DNA of 64,000 bases from Ectobius pallidus (GCA_964059195.1 CAXKWD010000001.1:218434484-218498483); one strand, 5' to 3'; shown: positions 10,844 to 22,172, counted from the first letter of the stretch. A program made the numbers and translations. Notes: generated by a model from the sequence alone, not told the origin.

Positions 10844-11929
10844 TAAAACATAATGCTCCAACTAGCTCACATATCCCGGTATACCACCAGGCGTTCTCAT
10901 TATGAGATCCCAACCCAACTTACTAACTTCGTTGAGTATTTTATCTTATTTTAATTAAAAACAGTTTCAGCCATTTTTAGTTCGTAACGTCTTATTTAAC
11001 CATTTTTAGGTATTATAAAATTGGATTATGACCATGAAAAGGATAATTAGGTTAAAATATAAGTTAGTTAGCAAGAATCAAAATAGATAAATACCTAAGA
11101 ATACGGGCCCTAATAAAGATTAATTCTTGTTGTCTCCGGGTATTGATTCAGATTGATAGGGAACACTTTCTGGAAGCTTTTTCCCCTCCATATTCTACTT
11201 TTAGTAGCGATTTTAGGTATTACTAAAATATTGCAATGTTGAACTTTATATTTTCTCCACCACAGCATGATTAATGAATCTGACAAAATGTATTTACCTT
11301 TTCGCTGCTGCTGGCGTATTAATTCGTCACCACAATTAATTGCATAAAGGCAGAATTATTAGATTAATAGGGTAATGATTTGTGCTAAAATGTGATAATT
11401 TTATATTTGTGTATTATGGTTTTAATTGTTGGAAATCAGTTACTTCATTATAATTTTCCTAATTTATTTTAAACTTTTAAATCACTGATGAATTCGCTTT
11501 ATGATTGCTTATAAGAATGCGTATATTCAGCATTCAGCACTACATGCTAGAAGTCTTTTATTACCTGTTTAAGTCGACCTCAGAGAACAAAGAAACGAAT
11601 TTGAATAACTTAACCAGAAAAGGAAACTGTTAATTGCTAGAATAAACAGAAGTACAGATTCTTAAGCTCCTTGGTTAGTGATGAACTTTCACATATGCCC
11701 AAGTTTGGAATTGGATACTTTGCAAACAAATAGATTTCCTAATAATTGCAAACTCCATTCTGTTTTGTATGGTGTCGAAAATTATGTGATGTTACCTTGA
11801 AGTGTCTGATCGTTGCAGAACTAACAACTTTTCAGCTATTAGCGTTTTAAAAAAATGTTATATCTAGAAAGGCATACATGATCCACCCATGGAAATTTTT
11901 CTTATGATTAGACAGTAATTTTAAGTGTC

Positions 11930-11933
<4 letters not shown>
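10844..11933. repeat. Mostly unassigned; hAT-like fragment near 10950-11112
   Basis: At 11088-11112 the sequence AAATACCTAAGAATACGGGC resembles the inner right end of elements E and G. TTTTTAGGTATTATAAAATT precedes it at about 11004. The left end was not found, so this is a decayed fragment. The remainder is unassigned. Confidence 0.35.

Positions 11934-11978
<45 letters not shown>
11934..11978. repeat. (GT)n(AT)n microsatellite
   Basis: About 14 GT units are followed directly by about 9 AT units. The histidine/tyrosine-rich minus-strand ORF across it is a repeat artefact. Confidence 0.95.
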
Positions 11979-11984
11979 CTCATA

Positions 11985-12444
11985 AGCAGAGCCAGAAAAC
12001 CGGATAAACCTAGGTCTACCCGAGTAATGTGCTCTTGACCCGATCAGTTTGGATACAGCAAGAATCATAAACCAAATTTCCTTCACTTCTGGTTTTATCC
12101 GGGTAAAGAGCGACCTACCGTCATGCCTCTGGGTAAATAAAGCCGGCTTCTTATTTTGTTAGAGGTCTGGGCATGCGCAGTGTGGTTTGGTTAGATTAGG
12201 TTATTTCAAAGTGACATTCAATCGCATCCTGTTCAAACAAGTAACATTACTAAATAGCATTTGAAGTGGTTATAATTCCATTAATAGGAATACAGTATTA
12301 TTTGTTTGAAATTCATCTTGGGGAAACCTAAGATTTATCCGGGTTAAGCTAGAAACGTATATTTTATTAAATTTTGCCCAGAACTTTTGGATAATGTGCA
12401 TCTTATCCGGGTAAAGCTAGTTTTACCCAATTCCCAGCTCTACT
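11985..12444. mobile_element. TIR element with GGGTAAA motifs (AD)
   Basis: The ends AGCAGAGCCAG and TTCCCAGCTCTACT are roughly inverted. The motif TTATCCGGGTAAA or close variants appears at least five times, clustered toward both ends. This resembles the subterminal transposase-binding repeats of hAT elements. No target duplication was confirmed and it is non-coding. Confidence 0.5.
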
Positions 12445-12470
12445 TGTAACATATACTAATATATGTTGTG

Positions 12471-12990
12471 GTAATGCAGAAATAAGTTCTTTTTGTAATC
12501 GATTTCCGTGTTAAGCTCCAGATCGATTCATTAAGCAGGGCTTAGAAGAAAAAAGGTCTAAAGTCTCGCCGTTCTAAGAAGGAAACCTGAAGTAAACAAA
12601 ATCCAGTACATCTGTCTCACTCTAGCACATTACTCGTATGACTTGATCAGTGAGACAGACATACTGGTTTTTGTTTACTTCAGGTTTCCTTCATAGCTCG
12701 TCTCGGGTTATAGTTTGATAAGCATATGTGAAGGAATATGTCGGTGGTGTTATTTGTGAAAGCTAACTGTATTGCAACTTCCAAAGTCGTATATGAACAC
12801 TGAAAAAAAACAATATGTTGTCATGAGAACTGATTTGCATTCGAGAAATTCTTTCTAATATATTACCATAAAATAGGCACTAAATATGAATGTGTTTACC
12901 AAGTTTCTTGAAAATCCGATAAAGCGTGTTGAGTTATCGCGCGGACGGACGGACATTTTCCCTAACACAGTCTCATAAAGTAGCATTCTG
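12471..12990 (-). mobile_element. Family A element (A5) with an inserted hairpin
   Basis: Minus-strand copy whose left terminus lies near 12990 (inverse of GCCAGAATG). It is truncated at 12471 beside element AD. A foldback of about 145 bp interrupts it at 12563-12708. Confidence 0.75.
12578..12692. mobile_element. Foldback insertion inside A5
   Basis: Arms 12578-12621 and 12649-12692 are inverted copies matching at 41 of 44 positions, starting GAAGGAAACCTGAAGTAAAC, around a 27-bp loop. All other A copies lack it, so it is an insertion. Its class is unknown. Confidence 0.8.
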
Positions 12991-13039
12991 GCTTTAATAA
13001 TGTGATGATCACAGGTATTAAGATAAATTATAAAAAGAA

Positions 13040-13725
13040 TCTACTCTTATACAATTCAACGGCCCTAAATAGCGTGCTCACTCGCTCGCCCGCTTCGTGA
13101 AACATCGGGTATACTCGGCGATGTTCGTCTCTCGCAGTCTAAACTTTCACGAAGAGTACAAAATTAGGAAAACCGTTTCTTTATTATATAAGGCCTAAGT
13201 GAAATGAACACAATGAACAAATATTCTAATTTTATTTTTACTTACAATTTTCATAGCTCTGAACCACAAACATTTTAAATAAACTGACAGTGTAAATTTC
13301 TTCCTGGAGTCAATTAATAATGGCGGGCGAAGCTGCGGGCAGTATCGCGGACAGTAAAAAATCCAAACAGAATAACTCCTTCCCTTGAAAAATTATATAA
13401 TTTCTGAAAATTACACTGAATTGATCAAATAAAATTCACATCATATTCATGTCAATAAACAGTTGAGAAACAATACGTATTATGTGTTCACAGGTTCCTT
13501 TGGAAATGCATAATCGATTCTGATATCGTTTTCCCAGGGGGCGCTTTCTAATCGTGGAATGTACTCTAAAGCCGGAATTTTAGCTGTTTCATTAATTATT
13601 AATGGTTTAGTTTATGAATGATTCGCGTGCAAGTGTTAATAAATATAATGCTTTAATAATTATTATACTCTTAATTTTTAATTTTTCAATTAATTATCTT
13701 GGGCGAAGCCGTGGGCACCTACTAG
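13040..13725 (+). mobile_element. Helitron d1
   Basis: The 5' end is A|TCTACTCTTATACAATTC. The 3' end is GGGCGAAGCCGTGGGCACCT followed by ACTAG|T. It is 686 bp with no ORF for Rep or helicase. Its copy of the TACGTATTAT/GTTCACAG site is uninterrupted, whereas the two related copies carry a small insertion there. Confidence 0.85.
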
Positions 13726-14625
13726 TCTGATACATATCATTCTAGGAAGAAAACACTCATTAGTTGTAAGGAATGTCATCTTCTGGTCACTCATCATTAC
13801 ATAATGTGTGGCAATGACAATAACATTAACGTCGCCTCTGTTTTGCTTAATCATGCTCACTCTCTCCTGCTCTGGAATAAGAATGCTTCAGTTCTAGGGA
13901 AATCTCTCAAGGTTCTTCTTTGTTTCAAGTCCATCTCAGGAAAATTCCTGTTTCATAACAAAAAAAAAATAACTTCTACATTAGCTGTCTACTTACTTCG
14001 CCATACTCATCTACTGGAAAAAATTGTTTGTTTTAGGTGCCAGGCTGTAATTCTAACCTCGTAATTCAGAGCGTCGGAAACCATACCGAATGGTTTTGGG
14101 GTTATTTAAAACTAATTTTACTTCAAAAATTAACAAAAAGTTGATTAAAAAAGCCAAAAAATGTGGGATAATTTTGAAATACAGGCCTACAAATAAAAGG
14201 GGCAGGGTATGGAATGTATGTTTGTAGTAGATGTAGGGAGAAGACACCTACAACCATGCATACATGATGGCATCGTGCCACTCTAGTTTATTGCAGTAGT
14301 GGAAGCGTGAAAGCACGCATAACCCAACCTATAAAACCCTCGTAGTTCGGTACGGAAGATCCTTATTCCCAAAGCTTCCAATCTCCATGGAGACACATAA
14401 TTCGATGCCATTTTTATATGCACAAAGGGATTAAGTTGTGAGTCACCGCCGTGCAGATTGGATGTGACACAGCTTCTTACGTCAGAATAGCTTTTTATTT
14501 GTTAGAGCAAGAATGCCAGGAGCACATAGGCTTAAGTGTAAGGATTTTAATTTCTTTATTCTGTTCCAAGATAACGAGCAAATTTTAGATTTTCTTTTTT
14601 GACGCGAGGTCTACTGTAAATGTGT
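13726..14625. other. Unassigned sequence
   Basis: No family or motif recognised. The ORFs at 13804-14064 and 14053-14247 lack recognisable domains. Confidence 0.4.
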
Positions 14626-15212
14626 ATAGTATGCATGGGCGCCCATACCCGGGGGCAAGGGGTGCCTAGCTCTCAGGGAAAGGAAAAAAATATTAATAAT
14701 AATTATAGTCGGGTGTTTTTCTTTTAGAACAACTATTTAAAAGTCATTAAGGACATAAAAAGTTTGCAGACGTTTTACCAAATCGACAACATGGAAGCAG
14801 AATTCACAGTGGAGTAGGAAAAGGGGGGAGTCCAGACTCTTAAAAATCAAGAGCTAAAATTCTATTTTTTTATTTAAAAAAAAATCATTTAAACAAGTTT
14901 TGTTGGTGTGTCAAATATGATATAGGCTAGCAGTTATTTTGTTTCCATAACATAATGAGTAGGCTATTATTTCCATTGTTCCATGACGTGTTAAAATTTT
15001 CTTATGAATAGTAATAAGTATTATAACTTAGGTAACGATTGCTTGTTTACGTTGCTAAAATAGCGTAAAACTGATTTTCATTAGTTCAATATTTAAACAT
15101 TTTCCGGGGGTGCACCCCCGACTACCCTTTCTTGGGGGTATTCCATCACTTTAGACCCTCCCTGAAATTATTTTCAGGCTACGTCAGTTTTGCACTTATT
15201 ATATTATTAATA

Positions 15213-15994
15213 TCTACTCTTATACAATTCAACGGCCCTAAATAGCGTGCTTGCTCGCTCGCCCGCTTCGTGAGACATCGGGTATACTCGGCGATGTTCG
15301 TCTCTCGCAGTCTAAACTTTCATGACGACTACAAAATTAGGAAGGAAACCCGTTTCTTTATTATATAAGGCCTAAGTGAAATGAACACAATGAACAAATA
15401 TTCTAATTTTATTTTTACTTACAATTTTCATAGCTCTGAGCCACAAACATTTTTAATAATCTACCAGTGTTAATTTCTTTAAAATCCTGGAGTCAATTAA
15501 TAATGGCGGGCGAAGCCGGGGGCACCAGCTGTAAAATATTGATGGTTTAACTCTTGAAATATCGCTGATAATAAAACTTCCAAACAAACAATTCCTTACC
15601 TTGAAAAATTATGTAATTCCTGAAAATTACACTGAATTTATCAAATAAAATTCACATCACATTCATCTGTCAACAAACAGTTGAGAAACGATACGTATTA
15701 TCCACCGCCGTCTCGAGAATTACGCAGGAGAATTATACAGTTTAGAAGGCAGTGGTTCACAGTTATCTTTGGAACTGCATAATCGAATCTGAGATCGATT
15801 TCCCAGGTGGCGATTTCTAATCGTGGAATGTACTCTAAAGCCGGAATTTTAACTGTTTCATTAATTATTAATGGTTTAGTTTAAGAATGATTCGCGTGCA
15901 AGTGTTAATAAATATAATGCTTTAATAATTATTATACTATTAATTTTTAATTTTTCAATTAATTATCGTGGGCGAAGCCGCGGGCACCTCCTAG
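15213..15994 (+). mobile_element. Helitron d2, nested in K1
   Basis: The 5' end is A|TCTACTCTTATACAATTC, with the 3' hairpin region GGGCGAAGCCGCGGGCACCT and CCTAG|T. It is a close copy of d1. It lies inside K1: K2, which lacks it, reads continuously across the same point. It carries a 52-bp insertion at 15703-15754. Confidence 0.9.
15703..15754 (+). mobile_element. 52-bp CACCGCC miniature element
   Basis: Starts CACCGCCGTCTCGAG and ends AGAAGGCAGTG, imperfect inverted ends. Helitron d1 lacks it at the equivalent position, and Helitron d3 has it (32284-32340). Other copies at 41339-41831 and 41619-41664 have 8-bp duplications. Confidence 0.8.
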
Positions 15995-16096
15995 TAATAT
16001 TACAAAGTGGCCCAAGAAGTTAAAGCGCAACAAATAAATAAATTAAAAAATTGCCCCCCCCCCTAGAAAAATCATATGGGCGCCATTGATAATATG

Positions 16097-16706
16097 GGAT
16101 ATTTAAATCGTGATGAACACTTGTACATTGGCACGTATAAGACAGTCGTGTAGAGACCACGCCCTGGTCCAGTTAAAAACTGATTTAGCTGCAAACAAAA
16201 TGTAAAGATGTTATGTTATTCTGTTTTGCATTTATTCATGAGCTTCTATTCTGATACCGAATTTCAAGTGCATGAAGATTAAGCCGGGAGACAAAGCCAA
16301 CAGTAATTACAGGGTTCGAATGTCATTTGTTCCGGGTTATGGGAGATGTTTATCTCAGGAGGCTATGATTATAGGTTCCATTGCATATGTACGTATAATG
16401 CTCACAGCTGTTGTGCACTGGGCTCATTTGCAATGATGCTTAGATATAGGCTAAAATTGTATCTTTAACATGAACCTGCCTTGACATTTCCGGATACCTT
16501 CTGCCTGATTCAATCTATGGCTTCTTGATTAATGAAAGGGGTCGTACACTCGAAAGATGTCAAAAAAAAAAATTTTTATCTTTCCAAAATGTAGCATATA
16601 TACTATTTCGTAGATAATACTGAATTTTAAGGTAAATATTCCTATTTGGTCTAGAGCTGGGACGAATAACTGGACAACAGTTAATTAATTTTTACTTTTT
16701 CGCATA
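16097..16706. other. Unassigned sequence
   Basis: Nothing recognised on either strand. Confidence 0.4.
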
Positions 16707-16708
16707 TA

Positions 16709-16972
16709 CGAGGGTAGGTCGAGAAGTAATGCACATTTTTTTTTTACAAAAAGTTTAATAGGTACAATTATAAACAAATGCACAGATGAAGGAACATCTT
16801 TTGTCTATTTTTCTATAGGTTTATAGTTGCCAAGTTTCTCAACACATTTCTTCCATCGTGATACCAGTTTCAAAATACCCTGTTCATAGAAGTCCGTTCG
16901 GTTGGAGTATAGCCATCTGCGGACTGCTGTTTTCACTTCTGCAAAGCGTTTACCGGCCAGGAATTTCTTCAT
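16709..16972 (-). pseudogene. Mariner transposase C-terminus (second lineage)
   Basis: The minus-strand reading frame 16972-16805 encodes 55 residues and a stop, including KRFAEVKTAVRRWLY, then DFYEQGILKLVSRWKKC and VEKLGNYKP, the typical end of a mariner transposase. The terminal repeat beyond the stop reads CGAGGGTAGGTCGAGAAGTA inverted, and starts at 16709 next to TA. Upstream coding sequence is lost where it meets an A fragment at 16974. The surviving frame has no stop, so this is younger than the relic at 8518. Confidence 0.85.
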
Positions 16973-16973
16973 T

Positions 16974-17345
16974 TAGTTTGATAAGAATGTGTGAATGAAT
17001 AGGGGGGATAACAACAGAACGAAATACAACAAATGCCTCACATCTGAAGCAAGGCGTGATATAATAAATTTACAAAGATCTGACTGTTTTGTATCAAGGT
17101 CCTCAGTGATTAGCAACGCGGCTTTGTAGTATAGTCGTGATTTGCCATTTAATAGTCGTTACTCCGGTACCGGTCAACCGATATGGTCCAAAATCAACAG
17201 GCTTCTTCCAATGTTCGTTATAAATATGTATACCAAATTTCATAATAACCTGATTGAGCGTGTTCGAGTTATCGCGAGTACAGACGCAAGGACATGCAGA
17301 CATTTCGCGTCCACCATACAAAATACCATACTAACATTTAATAAC
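16974..17345 (-). mobile_element. Family A fragment (A6)
   Basis: Pieces of the A consensus on the minus strand: TAGTTTGATAAGAATGTGTG at the left, then CCGGTACCGGTCAACCG through to the start of the element near 17340. The middle is replaced or strongly decayed. Confidence 0.65.
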
Positions 17346-18071
17346 TTCAACATTCATAATAATGAAATTAATGAAAAGGGAAATAGTAAGTTTAATATAG
17401 GTTACTATATTTACTAGACCAAATCTATTAATCATAAAAATGAAAAGTATACAGATATTCAGATAAGAAAGAAAGTGTTGCCAGTGAAAGTTTTATTTTT
17501 CAACTTAAAATTAGTTGCAGCGAAGGTTAACCACTGGAATAACGGCGGGGTTTTCCTTCTTTACGTTAGTTCCCATGTCTGAGAGGACTTACAAAAAATA
17601 CTGTTAGGTCTGTGGGTGTCTGTCTCATTACTGTGAACTTTGCATGATCATAATTACAAAAGATTTATTATTTTCAAACGTCACGGTTGACATATATGTA
17701 GCACTTTACACTGAACGTGTCTGACACATACAATCTGATGTTTTCGTTATCTAGAGATTTCCATACTTATGTTTCCTAAGACGCGGTGCTAAGAAAGTAC
17801 TGGAGAATTGAGTGAATAACAAAAAACTTGCGTGTTCCAAGGAAGAATAAAAGGGATGGCCGAAATGTTGAAGAGTGATTTTGTAATCTATTTGTCCTTC
17901 AAAATAGGAACTATACACACTTAAATAAATTTTAACCAAAATTAAAGTTAAAAATTAATTTTAATATGTCAACTTGTTTTTGAGATATTAATTATTTAAT
18001 TTCTTTTTTAAAATCAAAATTAAAATCTTCTCCGAGAGGTATTACAATTTTATCTTAATTTTAAAGATTTT
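17346..18071. other. Unassigned AT-rich sequence
   Basis: No recognised family or motif. Confidence 0.4.
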
Positions 18072-18695
18072 TAGGTAGATTTCGAAGAAAAATCTACCTA
18101 TTGGGATTGCTACCATGTCATGACTTTTGAAAAATTATTTCATATCTTGACGTTTCATGCCTTCTTAAGGACGAAACCACCGCCCGTTCAAAAGCTTATT
18201 TATATTACCCGCTAGCAGCCGTAATTTTTTAGATATTTGAACCAAATTTTATTATGTTATTTCTAGGCCCAATAGTACGGACAAGTTCGTTAATGAGAAA
18301 AATTGGCCCAACGGGGGTCGGGGAGGGGGTTGAAATTTTGAAAAAAATTATATATCGGCCCCTATGAAGTATAGAGGGAAACTTTGTTTGGATAAATTAG
18401 AGAACTCCCTATGGAGTTCACAGTGATATCAACGATTCGGGGGTTTTGGGGGTACGAGTGGGGGTGGGGGATGGAAATTCGAAATGTTTGAAACCATGTC
18501 TTATGGGGTATCGTTGAAAAGTTCTTGATGAGTACTCTAAAAATCAATAACTAGTTTCTCGATAGCTCTCATATAAGGCGAGATGTGAATGTTTTAAAAA
18601 CAATAACACTTAAAAATATACCTCTGCCTGTAGGCCTGTCGAAAACCAAAAGCACTTCGAAATCTACCTCAGGCTGTAGGCCTGCCTAAAGGGAT
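18072..18695 (-). mobile_element. S-family element (S1)
   Basis: A terminal hairpin at 18072-18101 pairs TAGGTAGATTT with AAATCTACCTA. The opposite end contains GAAATCTACCTC and TGTAGGCCTGCCTAAAGGGA. The family includes a C/G-rich run (CCCCCACTCGTACCCCC-like), CTCCATAGGGAGT and ATTACGGCCGCTA blocks. Copies at 25178 and 29748 are in the opposite orientation. The inverted AGGTAGATTTCGAAG ends suggest a DNA transposon, but I do not recognise the class. Non-coding. Confidence 0.7.
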
Positions 18696-19242
18696 TTTTT
18701 AATTTACTGATGGGATTTTTATATTGTTTATACTTTAAAAAAAAAGAAAAAATACCCAGATAAATTAAAAGTAAAAATAACTATTATATGATTATACAAA
18801 ATATTGTTTTAAAAGAAAATAAGAATTTAGTAATTTTAACACACATTGTACATTTAATTTACATTGCGAAAAAAATTCATATCTGTTTTTGTGTAGGTGA
18901 AATAGCTTTTGAATTTAGCAAAATAACAAGCAAATTGGGACCGAGAAAACGCATGATTAAACTTTGCATGCACTGAAGGGCACTGAGGTTTGAAAATGAG
19001 GGCAAGCAGCGCCTGTTCCATGCTTCCAAACGGCATAAAATTTTTCACGGTTATACTTTAGGGCAATGCTTTATTTTTTAGTGGAAAATCCAAAAATAGG
19101 TTTTTTGGACAAAATAGTTAACCAGCGTTTCTGTCAACATTTAATGAAATAGACGACCAAAGAAGGAAAGAAAGAACTTAAAAAGACAGAAGTAGATATT
19201 AAGAAAATAATTAAATATAGAGGAAGACTGAAAGTAAAATAA
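18696..19242. other. Unassigned AT-rich sequence
   Basis: Two overlapping ORFs on opposite strands (18788-19048) have no recognisable motif. Confidence 0.4.
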
Positions 19243-20083
19243 TCTCTATATATATAAAAGGCTTTGTCCTGACTGATTGACTGAATGACAGGAATCAACG
19301 TACAGCCTAAACTATAACAGGTAGAGACTTGGAATTTTGACAGTACCTTCGCTTCATAATGTAGGTGCTCACTAAGAAAGGATTTTGAAAAATTCTGATT
19401 CTAAATGCCAAAAATTAAATGTTTTTGAAAATACTTAAGCCCTTTTTGCATAGAATTATCGAAACAAATTCCCAGAATATATTGTTGCCAAATGGTATCA
19501 GGTGGGCTTGGAAAAAACAATTGAAATGCACTTTTGACAAATAAGAGAAGTTATCAAAATAATTCATGTTATAAATAAATATTACAGGATGAAATCCACT
19601 AAAATAATGGAATCACATAACTTTCTCTACCCTGGACATAGAGAAAACAAAACGAGGTATGGTAATGTGTATATTATTATATTATATCGCAGGTTTTTGG
19701 AGAGAAAAGTATGAAAGTGATAATGCTTTCTGTTTAATTTCATCTCCAAAACGGCTTTATGGTAACATAAGAGTGGGAAATTTCCCGCCTCGATATTACA
19801 ATTTTATGTTACAGGAATTTCTGTTTCTTCTTATTTAAACCTCTACCAGGCTTGCTGTGCACTGTACAAGCGATGGGATGCAAAATTCTAGATCCTCTAT
19901 GAGCCATAAAAAACTATATCAAGCGTTTTCTGAGGGAATAGTTTGAGTGTAATAAGTCGTTCTTCCTATTTCAAATTATAAATGCCTATATAAGGACCTA
20001 GAATTTAAAATTGAAAATCCTTCATAAGCTAATTTCCAATTACAAAATACAAAACCCGGGCGACGCCGGGTCTTTTAAGCTAG
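19243..20083 (+). mobile_element. Helitron a
   Basis: The 5' end is A|TCTCTATATATATAAAAGG. The 3' hairpin CCCGGGCGACGCCGGG is followed by TCTTTTAAGCTAG|T. It is 841 bp, non-autonomous, and shares its 3' end with Helitrons b and c in inverse orientation, including the GCCATAAAAA...CAAGCG block. Confidence 0.9.
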
Positions 20084-20494
20084 TAAACTATAAAGAATTA
20101 ATTAAAATTAAAAAAAAATCAAAATAACGAAAGAAATAAAAATAAAATACAAACGAAAGACATTCATTCCATTTGCTTATTGTGGTGCTTTACTTTGTCA
20201 CAAACTAAATAAACAGGCTAAATCAACGTGGTTATTTTATTTTCTCGGGCAACCACAAAAATGTCTACTAACACATAAATTGAGGCACCGAAGTACGTTC
20301 ATAAAAACAAATTCTCAGTCACTGCCATCTAGATTGCTGATGTTCCTATGTCCTGCCGAAAACTCATGGTGAAACATGTGAGTCACAGGGAAAAGTTAAC
20401 ATTTTTAGCCCGAAGTTAACAAACCCAGGGTTAGTATATAGTTAACCCGAGGTCGGTAGCAGGAAATCTAAATAATTACCAAACCTACATTTCT
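20084..20494. other. Unassigned sequence
   Basis: No family recognised. Confidence 0.4.
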
Positions 20495-20502
20495 GTTGTG
20501 AA

Positions 20503-20995
20503 CATAGGCATACCGAGGGGGGGGGGTTTGGGGGTTTGAATCCCCCCATTGATTAAAAAAAGGAAAATTGTATAATTTTTTAAGTCTGCCCATAAATTAC
20601 TTAATACAAGTATAAAGCGTGAGAAGCTTAAAACTCGTTTTAAAATTTTCCAGGGGAGACCCCCGGAAGCTTAAAATTCTTTATTTTGCATCTGAATTTT
20701 TAAAATTTTCCGGGGAAAGTCCCCCGGAAGCTTAAAACTCGTTATTTTGCGTCTTAATTTTTAAAATTTTCCGGGGAAGACCTCCGGAAGCTTAAAACTC
20801 GTTATTTTGCGTCTTAATTTTTAAAATTTTCCGGGGGGGGGGGCCCGGAAGCTTAAAACTCGTTATTTTGCATCTTAAATTTAAAATTTTCCGGGGGAGG
20901 ACCCCCGAACCCCCCTCTCCCTGGGAGATATTCCATACCCCCCAGACCCCGCGGATGTTATTACCCCCCATATGGTTGGCCTGGTTACGCCTATG
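20503..20995. mobile_element. hAT-type element M1 with internal tandem array
   Basis: The ends are CATAGGCATACC and GGTTACGCCTATG, with a perfect 8-bp target duplication GTTGTGAA (20495-20502, 20996-21003). Within the element a 60-bp unit is repeated about five times. GC-rich G and C runs border the array. It is 493 bp and non-coding; ORFs extending across it are incidental. M2 (61354-61674) is a two-unit version. Confidence 0.9.
20634..20890. repeat. 60-bp tandem repeat inside M1
   Basis: Units begin with GGAAGCTTAAAACTCG at about 20634, 20665, 20726, 20786 and 20847, each followed by TTTTAAAATTTTCC and a GGGG...CCCC block that can pair as a short stem. The first unit is short (about 31 bp) and lacks the central part. 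It is not a CRISPR: there are no variable spacers. Confidence 0.9.
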
Positions 20996-21003
20996 GTTGT
21001 GAA

Positions 21004-21409
21004 TACTAGTAAGCTTATACAAGGAGGAGGTTGTAACAATGGTATGTTGGCAAGCATGATTGGTGCTAGAGAATGGATGTAAATAAAGTACGGCGTGGGA
21101 AGTTTCCAGAAGCTTGGCATGCAGATGTGTCAAATGTCGCATTCTCCTCACGTGGAGATAGCATCGCATCGGACGCATGCATCTTATACGTGTGCCAGAT
21201 TCCGATCAGGTAAAACTGCTATTATACCTTACTGAATACTTGTGTTCAATTGGACACTCACTGCAGAAAAATCCTGTAAATTCTCGTGGTGTCATATCTG
21301 ACGCTATAGCAACAATAAGCAATGCATACTCTAATTTCTTTCGCTTAAGCATGGCCCGTAATACATTTTACTTAGATAGAGGCCATGATAAAAATCACGG
21401 CCTTCTTTA
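21004..21409. other. Unassigned sequence
   Basis: No family recognised. Confidence 0.4.
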
Positions 21410-21411
21410 TA

Positions 21412-22079
21412 TGAGGCGCGTCCAGAAAGTAAGTTTTCCTGGGACCGTTTACAGAAAATAAAAACACAATTTCATGAAAATATTTATTGCAACAGATACA
21501 GCAAGTGTTCAGCAATTTTTCAACATATTCGCCACCGGAATTCAGATATTTGCCATACCGTGTGACCAACTTTTTAATGCTTGTGTTGTAGAAGTCTGCC
21601 GCCTGGGATTTGAACCACTGTGGGACAACCTTCTCTGTCTCTTTCGCTCTCTGTCATTTCTTGAGGTGTAGGAAAAGATGCAAGTCGCTGGGAACGAGAT
21701 TCGGGCTGTAGAGTGGATTTTTAAACACCTCCCAGCAAGTCTCCTGCAGAAGTTCGGCTGGGAGGTGTTTAAACATCCACTCTAAAGCCCGGACCTCGCT
21801 CCCAGTGATTTCCATCTTTTCCTACACCTCACGAAATGACAAAGAATGACAGAGAGGCGAAGGCGGTTGTCACACAGTGGTTCAAATCCAAAGTGGCTCA
21901 CTTCTACGAGACAGTCATTCAAAAGTTGGTAACGGGATGACAAATGTTTCAATTCCGGTGGCGAATTTGTTGAAAAATAGCTGAACACTGTCTGTGTCTG
22001 TTGCATTAAATATTTCCTTGAAATTGTGTTTTGTTTCTGTAAAGAGCCCCAGGGGAACTTACTTTGTGGACGGCCCTCG
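21412..22079. mobile_element. Palindromic mariner derivative (P2)
   Basis: Same architecture and same central junction as P1. TA flanks lie at 21410-21411 and 22080-22081. The right half, forward from about 21740, reads LLQKFGWEVFKHPLYSPDLA, then PSDFHLFLHL, and after a frame change VVTQWFKSKVAHFYE. The left half, on the minus strand, reads VTRYGKYLNSGGEYVEK. Both are from the transposase C-terminal third. Each arm is broken, and no N-terminal DNA-binding region is present. Confidence 0.9.
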
Positions 22080-22081
22080 TA

Positions 22082-22172
22082 GTTATCGCGCGTTGAGGCA
22101 CACGGACGAACTGGCATATTTCTCGTTCGCCAAGTAATCTTACAATTAGAAAGTACCATTCTGGCACTTAGT
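22082..22172 (-). mobile_element. Family A terminal fragment (A7)
   Basis: Starts at GTTATCGCGCG and ends at ACCATTCTGGCACTTAGTAA, the A start on the minus strand. It abuts P2, so P2 probably inserted into a longer A copy that has since been lost on the other side. Confidence 0.7.

Larger units (their letters stand above)
14634..16088. mobile_element. hAT-type element K1, hosting a Helitron
   Basis: The ends are CATGGGCGCCCATA and TATGGGCGCCATTG. An 8-bp flanking duplication ATAGTATG/ATAATATG matches at 7 of 8 positions. Short CA...TG ends with an 8-bp duplication are typical of the hAT superfamily. Without the Helitron at 15213-15994 it is about 673 bp. It has no transposase ORF. Internal features shared with K2 (47529-48275) include AGCTCTCAGGGAAAGG and ATATGATATAG. 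Confidence 0.85.

Noticed and set aside
20634..20890. CRISPR-like regular array
   Set aside because: The units are contiguous tandem repeats without unique spacers, inside a hAT-type element in eukaryotic DNA.
20792..21178. 128-codon minus-strand ORF
   Set aside because: It spans the M1 tandem array and its flank, with no motif and no matching frame in M2.
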